Source: an uncultured Bacteroidota bacterium
GTDB lineage: Bacteria; Bacteroidota; Bacteroidia; Chitinophagales; Chitinophagaceae
Reading direction: 5' to 3'
DNA length: 7,278 nucleotides
NCBI GenBank assembly: GCA_903905685.1
Contig: CAIVHI010000069.1
Span: forward strand, 1 to 7,278
Shown one piece after another: positions 1 to 5,355 of this stretch. The first letter of the stretch is position 1. Every line of letters starts with the position of its first letter. Below the pieces are notes generated by a model, which was not told the origin of the DNA, did not search any database, and saw only the letters and a program-made list of their open reading frames with translations. The translations under genes and the position numbers were made by a program.

Positions 1-485
1 GTGGAGAATTTGGAGACCTTTTCCGTGACAATCCGTTCGATGTCTACCTGTGCACTCAGGTTGTCGGTATATTGGGTGATGACTTCGGGCAGCAGCAGCG
101 TGATTTCCTCCATCATGCCCTCTTTCACCTTCAGCATCATGGCATCGCTCACAAACATGGAAATGACGGGCAGTTTCTCCTTCAGTTTTACCGACAAGAA
201 CGCATCGAGGTGTTTTTCGATCGTGGGATTGAGTCGCTCGAGCTGTGCGGGGTCTCGCAACATAGCGGCGATCTCATCGAAATGGATGAGCTCGTTGGCC
301 ACCACCTTCCCGAGTTTTGTGGCTACCTGCTGTTGCCGTTTTGGGAACACCCCCTGAATGGTGATGCCCAAAAACCGAACAGGGTTGCGGGGGTGAAACA
401 GCATCTTGATGGCTATCCAAGTGGTGAACCACCCTGTAAATGCCGCAATGAGCGGTTGTAGCCAAAACATAATGGTGTGTGTCAT
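1..485 (-). CDS. DUF445 (UPF0754) family membrane protein, 3' end beyond the window
   Basis: The visible N-terminal 161 residues start at the ATG at 485-483; an in-frame ATG at 470-468 is an alternative start. Residues 7-30 (FWLQPLIAAFTGWFTTWIAI and on) form a membrane segment carrying the GWxTxWIAIKMLFxP motif of DUF445. It is followed by GVFPKRQQQVATKLGKVVANEL at about 45-66, the conserved PKR-x-IA-x-KLG block of the family. The rest (about 67-161) is charged, amphipathic and helical. Family members usually have membrane helices at both ends with a long helical region between; the C-terminal one would lie off the left edge. The biochemical role of the family is not established, and I assign none. 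The gene diverges from yajQ and has an exact TAnnTTTG element 18 bp before its start. The family call is firm; the start is probable. Confidence 0.85.
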   Translation of the reverse strand, partial: MTHTIMFWLQPLIAAFTGWFTTWIAIKMLFHPRNPVRFLGITIQGVFPKRQQQVATKLGKVVANELIHFDEIAAMLRDPAQLERLNPTIEKHLDAFLSVKLKEKLPVISMFVSDAMMLKVKEGMMEEITLLLPEVITQYTDNLSAQVDIERIVTEKVSKFS

Positions 486-503
486 TTGATGGAAATTCGG
501 AGG

Positions 504-511
504 CAAAGGTA
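504..511 (-). promoter_or_regulatory. Candidate -7 element (TACCTTTG) for the DUF445 gene
   Basis: On the minus strand this reads TACCTTTG, an exact match to the Bacteroidota TAnnTTTG -7 consensus, and it ends 18 bp before the ATG. I see no good TTTG -33 element at 19-21 bp upstream, so the call rests on the -7 match and its position in a divergent intergenic region. Confidence 0.45.
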
Positions 512-568
512 ACGGCAATAGCACCAATTCGAGGAAATGCAACTGATAGTTATTACCGCTTTCTTTTC

Positions 569-576
569 TAATTTTG
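569..576 (+). promoter_or_regulatory. Candidate -7 element (TAATTTTG) for yajQ
   Basis: This is an exact TAnnTTTG match that ends 19 bp before the yajQ ATG at 596. No clear -33 TTG is present at the expected distance. It lies 57 bp from the divergent -7 element of the DUF445 gene, so the two promoters would sit back to back. No Shine-Dalgarno sequence precedes the ATG, which is usual in this phylum. Confidence 0.45.
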
Positions 577-595
577 CCAACACCAAACACCATTT

Positions 596-1087
596 ATGCC
601 TTCATTCGATATCGCCAATAAAGTAGACATCCAAACACTCGACAACGTAGTCAACATCGCCAAAAAAGAAATCGACAACCGTTATGACTTTAAGGGCACC
701 CACGTATCGTTCGAACTCAACAAAAAGGACTTCACCATTGCAATTGAGGTGGAGAGCGATATGAAGCTGCAACAACTCGAGGACGTATTGCTGGCCAAAG
801 CGGTGAAACAAAACATGGACCCGCGCTCTTTCGACCTCTCGAAAGAGCCATCAGCCAATGGCAAATATATACGCAAGACGGTAACCATCCGAAACGGTGT
901 AGACAAGGACTATGCGAAAAAAATCGTCAAATTGATAAAGGATAGCGGAGCAAAAGTTCAGGCATCCATTATGGACGACATCATCCGTGTGACGGGAAAG
1001 AACCGTGACGACCTCCAAGTGGTCATTAATCTTTGCCGTACGTCAGGGTTGGAAATACCCCTGCAATTCGTCAATATGAAAGATTGA
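596..1087 (+). CDS. yajQ: YajQ family nucleotide-binding protein (UPF0234)
   Basis: The protein has 163 residues, the normal family length. It opens with MPSFDI and contains the hallmark blocks YDFKGTHVSFELN (30-42), a KIVKLIKDSG-KVQASI stretch in the second half, IRVTGKNRDDLQ near 129-140, and the terminal FxNxKD-like ending (LQFVNMKD). These match E. coli YajQ throughout. The family folds into two ferredoxin/RNP-like domains and binds nucleotides; a Xanthomonas member is a cyclic-di-GMP receptor acting with a transcription factor. Whether this protein senses cyclic-di-GMP cannot be read from the sequence. It is a soluble cytoplasmic protein, apparently monocistronic, diverging from the DUF445 gene and converging on the SRAP gene with a 28-bp gap. 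The start is fixed by the conserved MPSFDI N-terminus. Confidence 0.97.
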   Translation: MPSFDIANKVDIQTLDNVVNIAKKEIDNRYDFKGTHVSFELNKKDFTIAIEVESDMKLQQLEDVLLAKAVKQNMDPRSFDLSKEPSANGKYIRKTVTIRNGVDKDYAKKIVKLIKDSGAKVQASIMDDIIRVTGKNRDDLQVVINLCRTSGLEIPLQFVNMKD

Positions 1088-1115
1088 TATGGTTATCATC
1101 TATAGGCAAGAGCCC

Positions 1116-1859
1116 TTAGAACAACGTTTCTTGAGTGCCGCCAAATTGTAGTGGACTAACCCGGTCCAAAATCGAGGGCAGGTTGGTATCGACTTTCGAT
1201 TTGTAAAGGTCTCTACTTACCTGATGATCGGCAAGGTACCCATCGGGCAACGGTTGCATCATTTCCTTGATTTGTGTGGGCGAGAGGTTGTCAAGCCATT
1301 CATCCATTCGACCCGGCAAAATCACCAGCGGCATCCGCCGTTTCTTGTTGTGTATTTGGGCCATACGCAGGTTGGCATTGGTGGTAATTATGGAAAAAGT
1401 TCGAACCGTTGCCCCAAGCTCGGGGTTATGCCAATCGCTGTAGACGCATCCCAACATCAACATATCACCGTTAGCCGGATAAATAAAATACGGCTGTACC
1501 GTTTTGTCGGGCTGCTCCATACCCTCGAAAAAGCCCTTCAGGATAACTATGCCACGACTGGAAGCGATTGATTTTCGGTAAGTCTGCTTTTCAAAGATTT
1601 CCTCCGCCTTCGCATTGGCAGTGTCATATTTTTTGAAGACATCTATCGTGGCGCGCTCGGGCATGAACTTCCACATAGCGGGGGCAACCCTATCGGGGTC
1701 ATCCATCGCAACAAAAGGCAGTTTCGGCATCGGAAACGAGCTCACGTGGTAGTAAGGCACAAATGGCTCAACCACAAACAGCCTGCGCAAGCTGCCGGAA
1801 AGCTTGTCGAAATAACCCTGAATCTCATCCTCTCGCGGAGTGGCAACCCTATTGCACAT
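1116..1859 (-). CDS. SRAP (YedK/HMCES-type) abasic-site DNA crosslinking protein
   Basis: SRAP proteins attach covalently to abasic sites in single-stranded DNA through Cys2, after removal of Met1, and so shield the lesion at replication forks. Here the start MCNR puts Cys at position 2, which also fixes the start codon. Other conserved features are W63, the TANAKAE block with N82 (NARxE in YedK), GFFEG with catalytic-type E112, QIHNKKRRMPLVIL with H170, and HQVSRDL (212-218; HPVSR in YedK). The active-site set C2/N82/E112/H170 is thus complete in 247 residues, slightly longer than YedK. The segment YYHVSSFPMPKLP (about 36-48) replaces the NVAPG motif of YedK, which I take as a Bacteroidota-type variant. 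Despite the family's historical name, I see no LexA box nearby. The gene converges on yajQ and diverges from the 2120 gene. Confidence 0.93.
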   Translation of the reverse strand: MCNRVATPREDEIQGYFDKLSGSLRRLFVVEPFVPYYHVSSFPMPKLPFVAMDDPDRVAPAMWKFMPERATIDVFKKYDTANAKAEEIFEKQTYRKSIASSRGIVILKGFFEGMEQPDKTVQPYFIYPANGDMLMLGCVYSDWHNPELGATVRTFSIITTNANLRMAQIHNKKRRMPLVILPGRMDEWLDNLSPTQIKEMMQPLPDGYLADHQVSRDLYKSKVDTNLPSILDRVSPLQFGGTQETLF

Positions 1860-1894
1860 AAATATAAGCTGAGGGTAAATTTACGAAAACCAAT

Positions 1895-1917
1895 GGCTAT
1901 AGCTACAAATTATAGCC
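1895..1917. repeat. Perfect 7-bp inverted repeat over the SRAP promoter region
   Basis: GGCTATA at 1895-1901 is the exact reverse complement of TATAGCC at 1911-1917, with a 9-bp spacer. The repeat lies 36 bp upstream of the SRAP start. On the minus strand the promoter-proximal arm and spacer contain TATAATTTG, the best promoter-like element for SRAP. The arrangement is what a dimeric repressor site would look like, but a chance repeat of this size cannot be excluded and no regulator is identified. Confidence 0.4.
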
Positions 1918-1934
1918 GTCATATTCCGCGCCAA
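1906..1934 (-). promoter_or_regulatory. Candidate SRAP promoter (TTG, 18 bp, ATAATTTG)
   Basis: On the minus strand ATTG (TTG at 1934-1932) is followed after 18 bp by ATAATTTG (1913-1906). This matches the Bacteroidota -33/-7 layout except that the first two bases of TAnnTTTG are swapped; the same bases also read TATAAT at 1914-1909. The element ends 46 bp from the SRAP ATG. A second, weaker candidate, TAAATTTA at 1876-1883, lies nearer to the gene. Confidence 0.35.
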
Positions 1935-2101
1935 TTTCAACCCGTTACCGCGACACTAAAAACCTGTATTTTTTGTTGGGAAGCCTGTTCTCTATACAAA
2001 AAATTGGAAGCGGCTGCCCAACCAAAATGAGCCGTCGCAGCCCCGAATCCCCAGATGGTGCGTTGGTTTCGGTAACATTACGGGCATTGTGGATAAAAGG
2101 G

Positions 2102-2109
2102 TAAATTTG
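2102..2109 (+). promoter_or_regulatory. Candidate -7 element (TAAATTTG) for the 2120 gene
   Basis: This exact TAnnTTTG match ends 10 bp before the ATG at 2120. A weak -33 (TTA at 2078-2080) sits 21 bp upstream. Transcription starting just downstream of the box would leave a leader of only a few bases, so translation probably does not depend on a Shine-Dalgarno sequence; none is visible. Confidence 0.5.
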
Positions 2110-2119
2110 CCATCAATTT

Positions 2120-2674
2120 ATGCTGCAAAGATTCCGCAGCAGTGCCAAGGCACTGCTATTTCAAACCGCAACAATTTGTTGTCTTCTGTCCACTTCCGGT
2201 GCATTTGCCCAACAGGAACCGCAGTGCCCGGATACCGTAACAATAAACTCTGCCGCAACAATATATGGCTATGAATACAAGGATATCGATACCGTCAAGG
2301 TACTTGTGTATCTGAAGAACTCCGGGTTCAAAACACCGGTCGACAGTTTCCGAGTGTATACACCCGAAATTAAATCGAATATGCATCACGCCATTTTTGA
2401 TGTAGATCTTGGCAGCGTGAAGCCTATGTCAAATGCATTTGAGTATTCCATCACCCTGAAAAACAAAAAAGTTTTCAAGATTGCCGACATCAAAACCGGC
2501 ATCATTATTGAACGCCATCAATTCAAACGTTGCCGCATGATTTCTTATGTAGTGAATGGCAGGCGTATGGACGGCAACGGCTTCGAACTTGCGAAGCCGG
2601 GCTATGTCATCAAAAAGAACCCCGACACCAAGCAGGTTCCACCCAAAGGAGCCAAGAACAGAATGATATTATGA
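2120..2674 (+). CDS. Small exported protein of unknown function
   Basis: I do not recognise this 184-residue protein. Residues 1-30 look like a Sec signal peptide: a basic N-region (MLQRFRSSAK), a hydrophobic core (ALLFQTATICCLLSTSG) and a likely cut after AFA-30. There is no lipobox cysteine, so the product should be periplasmic or secreted. The mature part (about 150 residues) alternates short polar and hydrophobic stretches (VKVLVYLKNSG, FRVYTPEI, FDVDLGSV, FEYSITLKNKKVF), suggesting a beta-sandwich. It has only two cysteines, C36 and C138, which could form a disulfide. The C-terminus is basic and proline-containing (KKNPDTKQVPPKGAKNRMIL). It has a good -7 element and lies 33 bp upstream of trhO in the same direction, so they may be cotranscribed. 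The signal peptide and promoter support a real gene and the start at 2120. Confidence 0.75.
   Translation: MLQRFRSSAKALLFQTATICCLLSTSGAFAQQEPQCPDTVTINSAATIYGYEYKDIDTVKVLVYLKNSGFKTPVDSFRVYTPEIKSNMHHAIFDVDLGSVKPMSNAFEYSITLKNKKVFKIADIKTGIIIERHQFKRCRMISYVVNGRRMDGNGFELAKPGYVIKKNPDTKQVPPKGAKNRMIL
2138..2157 (+). repeat. Perfect 20-bp inverted repeat in the signal-peptide codons
   Basis: AGCAGTGCC (2138-2146) and GGCACTGCT (2149-2157) are exact reverse complements separated by AA. In RNA this would form an 8-bp GC-rich hairpin with a CAAG loop, starting 18 nt after the A of the start codon. TGCTGC at 2121-2126, overlapping the start codon, can instead pair with GCAGCA at 2136-2141. That would exclude full formation of the first hairpin. 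Confidence 0.6.
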
Positions 2675-2707
2675 CCTCCCGCAAGGGACCAGGAAAAATG
2701 ATAGAGT

Positions 2708-3784
2708 ATGCCTGCCTTACACAACAGAATCAACAATAAGGAATTAAAGAAGCGGCTTTTCGAGGAATCCGAGCCGCGAACAACCGTTTCCTTTTACCGA
2801 TATTTCAAGATAGCCAGCCCGACGGGATTCAGAAACAAGATGTTCTTGGAATTTGACGCCATCAAGGTTTTCGGACGCATTTATGTAGCCGAGGAAGGAA
2901 TCAACGGGCAAATCAGTGTACCGTTATCCAATTTCGAAACATTTAAGGCCCTTTTATACGCGTCAGCTCCCGAGTTGGAGGGCATACGCCTGAATATCGC
3001 CGTTGATGATGATGGAAAGTCGTTTTGGGCATTGCGCATCAAGGTGCGCCCAAAAATAGTGGCCGACGGGATAAACGACCCGAATTTCGACCCTGCCAAA
3101 ACCGGCGAATACCTTACTGCATCGGCATACAACCAATTGTCCGAAAAACCCGGAACCATCATTGTTGACATGCGGAACCATTATGAGTATGAAGTGGGCC
3201 ATTTTGAAAATGCCATCGAAATACCGTCAGACACCTTCCGCGACCAACTGCCTATGGCTGTGGAGATGCTGAAAGATAAAAAGGATGAAAACATCATAAT
3301 GTACTGCACCGGCGGCATCCGCTGCGAAAAAGCTAGCGCATACTTACTCCACAATGGCTTCAAAAACGTGTTTCACGTTGAAGGTGGCATCATAGAGTAT
3401 ACCAGGAAGGCAAAAGAACATGGCCTTCCGGTAAAATTCAAAGGCAAGAATTTCGTGTTCGACGACAGGCTCGGAGAGCGGATTACCGATGATATCCTGG
3501 CATTTTGCCACACCTGCGGCAACCCCTGCGATGCCCATACCAATTGCAAGAACGATGGTTGCCACCTACTCTTCATTCAGTGCGAACCCTGTGCTTCCAA
3601 ACTTGATGGCTGTTGCAGTGCGCAGTGCCAACACGAATACCACTTGCCCGAAGAAGAAAAAAAGCAGGTTCGCGCAGGAAAAATGAACGGCATGATGATT
3701 TTCAACAAATCGAAAGACCATCCCTTGCGCAAGCACCGCGACGAATGGCGAGCAGATAGGGAAGAAACCACCGCCGAAGCCTGA
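2708..3784 (+). CDS. trhO: tRNA uridine(34) hydroxylase, rhodanese family (TrhO/YceA)
   Basis: TrhO hydroxylates U34 of certain tRNAs to 5-hydroxyuridine using oxygen, helping wobble decoding. The 358-residue protein has the full family architecture. An N-terminal acylphosphatase-like domain (about 25-120) includes EEGINGQIS at 62-70. The rhodanese domain (about 145-235) has the active-site loop C200-TGGIRCEKAS, with C200 the expected catalytic cysteine and C206 the second conserved one. The C-terminal cysteine-rich region (267-307) reads CHTCGNPCDAHTNC, then NDGCHLLFIQCEPC and GCCSAQC, ten cysteines in all, as in E. coli YceA. The ending AGKMNGMMIFNKS is also conserved. The gene probably shares a transcript with the secreted-protein gene 33 bp upstream, since no TAnnTTTG lies in that gap. 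AGGA at 2691-2694 is a poorly spaced possible ribosome site. Its stop is 4 bp from that of the convergent gldA. Confidence 0.96.
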   Translation: MPALHNRINNKELKKRLFEESEPRTTVSFYRYFKIASPTGFRNKMFLEFDAIKVFGRIYVAEEGINGQISVPLSNFETFKALLYASAPELEGIRLNIAVDDDGKSFWALRIKVRPKIVADGINDPNFDPAKTGEYLTASAYNQLSEKPGTIIVDMRNHYEYEVGHFENAIEIPSDTFRDQLPMAVEMLKDKKDENIIMYCTGGIRCEKASAYLLHNGFKNVFHVEGGIIEYTRKAKEHGLPVKFKGKNFVFDDRLGERITDDILAFCHTCGNPCDAHTNCKNDGCHLLFIQCEPCASKLDGCCSAQCQHEYHLPEEEKKQVRAGKMNGMMIFNKSKDHPLRKHRDEWRADREETTAEA

Positions 3785-3788
3785 AAAA

Positions 3789-4697
3789 TTACTGGGTAAG
3801 GTTGCGGAACACGTCTTCCAACGATTGAGACTCTGCTTGCAGGGAGTTGATATTCAAGTCGTTGTTTACCGACAGTTGCATCATTTCCTTGCGGAGCGCA
3901 TCTGGAGCCGTAGTAACAAACCTGTATTTGTTGCCCCCCACATGTTCAAAACCATCGGAATGGCGCAAGCCCTTGAATAGGGACGCATCCACTTCGCTGT
4001 CGAATACGACAAACAACACTCCCCGCTCCACATTTACAGCCTTCAAATGATCGATGGTATCGTCGGCCGCTATTTTGCCGCTGTTGATGATGATGACGCG
4101 GCTACACATAGCTTGCACTTCCTGCATGATGTGGGTAGAAAGCAATACCGTCTTCTCCTTGGCCGAATTCTTAATCAAGTCCCGAATTTCGATAATTTGA
4201 TTGGGATCGAGTCCCGAAGTAGGCTCGTCAAGTATAAGCACATCAGGGTCGTGCAACATGGCTTGCGCTAGGCCTACGCGCTGCTTGTAGCCTTTGGAAA
4301 GGGCGCCTATCTTTTTTGAGGATTCCTTAGTAAGGCCAGTAAGGGCAATCATCTCCTCTACCCTAGCCTTGGTCTTGCTGCCCAGTTTATGTATGCCTGC
4401 CGTAAATGTGAGGTACTCCCTTACATACATCTCGTAATACAAGGGATTGGACTCCGGCAAGTACCCCACCCGCCTACGCACCTCCATGGGACTATCCTGA
4501 ACGTCGAAACCGCAGACCGACACCTTCCCGGAAGTTGCCGGGAGGTAAGTGGTGATGATCTTCATTGTTGTAGACTTTCCCGCCCCATTGGGCCCCAGAA
4601 AGCCCACGATTTCCCCCTTGGCCAGCTCGAAACTTACATTGTCAACCGCTTTCTGCGTATCGTATATTTTCGTTAGCGACTCAACTTTGACCGACAT
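3789..4697 (-). CDS. gldA: Gliding-motility-type ABC transporter ATP-binding protein GldA
   Basis: This is a 302-residue ATPase of the ABC-2 exporter class. Visible motifs are Walker A GPNGAGKST (35-43), GYLPE at the Q-loop position (78-82, Glu where many ABC ATPases have Gln), the signature LSKGYKQR (133-140), Walker B VLILDEP (153-159) with catalytic E158, the D-loop SGLDP (161-165) and the switch H189 (STHIMQEV). The N-terminus and the roughly 85-residue C-terminal extension fit Flavobacterium GldA, which works with membrane proteins GldF and GldG and is needed for gliding. Neither partner is in this window. A generic ABC-2 ATPase is the alternative, since GldA-like proteins also occur in non-gliding Bacteroidota. 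It has its own exact -7 element and converges on trhO. Confidence 0.87.
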   Translation of the reverse strand: MSVKVESLTKIYDTQKAVDNVSFELAKGEIVGFLGPNGAGKSTTMKIITTYLPATSGKVSVCGFDVQDSPMEVRRRVGYLPESNPLYYEMYVREYLTFTAGIHKLGSKTKARVEEMIALTGLTKESSKKIGALSKGYKQRVGLAQAMLHDPDVLILDEPTSGLDPNQIIEIRDLIKNSAKEKTVLLSTHIMQEVQAMCSRVIIINSGKIAADDTIDHLKAVNVERGVLFVVFDSEVDASLFKGLRHSDGFEHVGGNKYRFVTTAPDALRKEMMQLSVNNDLNINSLQAESQSLEDVFRNLTQ

Positions 4698-4701
4698 TGC
4701 G

Positions 4702-4709
4702 CAAATATA
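4702..4709 (-). promoter_or_regulatory. Candidate -7 element (TATATTTG) for gldA, near-leaderless
   Basis: On the minus strand this reads TATATTTG, an exact -7 consensus match, with only 4 bp between it and the ATG at 4697. Transcription from it would begin at or within a few bases of the start codon, giving a leaderless or nearly leaderless message. No well-spaced -33 TTTG is visible. The 60-bp gap from the upstream lipoprotein gene shows no clear terminator. Confidence 0.45.
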
Positions 4710-4757
4710 TGGGATAGAGTTCCGAAACTTTGGTTAATAAAATCGACTCCGAAGGGC

Positions 4758-5294
4758 TTATGGGTAACATATAGTACCAATAAAGTAGCAATTGTGGGTG
4801 ACTTCCCCAAGAGGATTCGTTTTATCGTCGGAATACGTAAACACACTCAGCTTGTTGGTGCTTTGGAGCGTTACTGTGTAGTTCTTGAAATAATTCGTAC
4901 GGTATTCTGAAGGTATCGTGATTGCCCAAACACTTTGGTTGAGGCCACAAACGCCACTCAAGGTGTCCTTGATGTTGGTATACATGACAAACTTTACATT
5001 ATTGGGACCTGATGCCGTATCTGCAATAACCCATGCCGTATCGATAACGGGTGCGCCGCCATCGCAGTAGGTGGAGTTTGCGTAGACACCCAAGAAACGG
5101 TTGACTGTACGATTTTCGCAACTTGGCCCATCATAGCCCAAGGGACACGTGCAGATACCGTTGCCGCAGGAACCCCCATGCTGACAAGATTGGTTGTCGC
5201 ACGGATTTTTTTCACAGGAGACAATCAATACAAATACGAAACAAAAAACAGACAATAGAGCTGCAACAATCGGTTTCAGTCTTTTAAAGTTCAT
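4758..5294 (-). CDS. Small lipoprotein with one EGF-like module
   Basis: The 178-residue product starts with basic residues and a hydrophobic stretch (9-26) ending in the lipobox-like IVS-C27, so it should be exported and lipidated at C27. Directly after the anchor, C32, C37, C43, C48, C50 and C59 follow the EGF-like spacing C-x4-C-x5-C-x4-C-x-C-x8-C, ending in the typical GYDGPSC. No strict calcium-binding or hydroxylation consensus is evident. Residues 64-178 form a beta-rich domain with four further cysteines (C77, C116, C169, C176) and an FLGVYANSTYC opening, a type often seen in Bacteroidota lipoproteins; its function is unknown. It lies downstream of thiL on the same strand with a 61-bp gap and has its own -7 element. 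A role at the cell surface is inference only. Confidence 0.85.
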   Translation of the reverse strand: MNFKRLKPIVAALLSVFCFVFVLIVSCEKNPCDNQSCQHGGSCGNGICTCPLGYDGPSCENRTVNRFLGVYANSTYCDGGAPVIDTAWVIADTASGPNNVKFVMYTNIKDTLSGVCGLNQSVWAITIPSEYRTNYFKNYTVTLQSTNKLSVFTYSDDKTNPLGEVTHNCYFIGTICYP

Positions 5295-5321
5295 TTTTAA
5301 ATATTTGAGCGTAATTTACAA

Positions 5322-5329
5322 CAAATCTA
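5322..5329 (-). promoter_or_regulatory. Candidate -7 element (TAGATTTG) for the EGF lipoprotein gene
   Basis: This exact TAnnTTTG match on the minus strand ends 27 bp before the ATG at 5294, in the gap after thiL. It implies that the lipoprotein gene can be transcribed separately from thiL. TTG trinucleotides upstream lie 12 and 27 bp away, so the -33 is not well placed. Confidence 0.45.
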
Positions 5330-5355
5330 CATTTTTTTGGCCAACATGGCCATTT

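Noticed and set aside
72..461. Plus-strand open frames over the left edge (1-357 and 72-461)
   Set aside because: They lie opposite the DUF445 gene, whose protein matches family motifs along its visible length. The plus-strand products show no family features.
2011..2042. Inverted repeat GGCTGC (2012-2017) with GCAGCC (2037-2042), with a possible inner CGGCT/AGCCG pair, considered as a terminator or operator
   Set aside because: The stem is 6 bp with a 19-nt loop, has no T-run on either strand and is not next to a gene end. It is within what chance would give.
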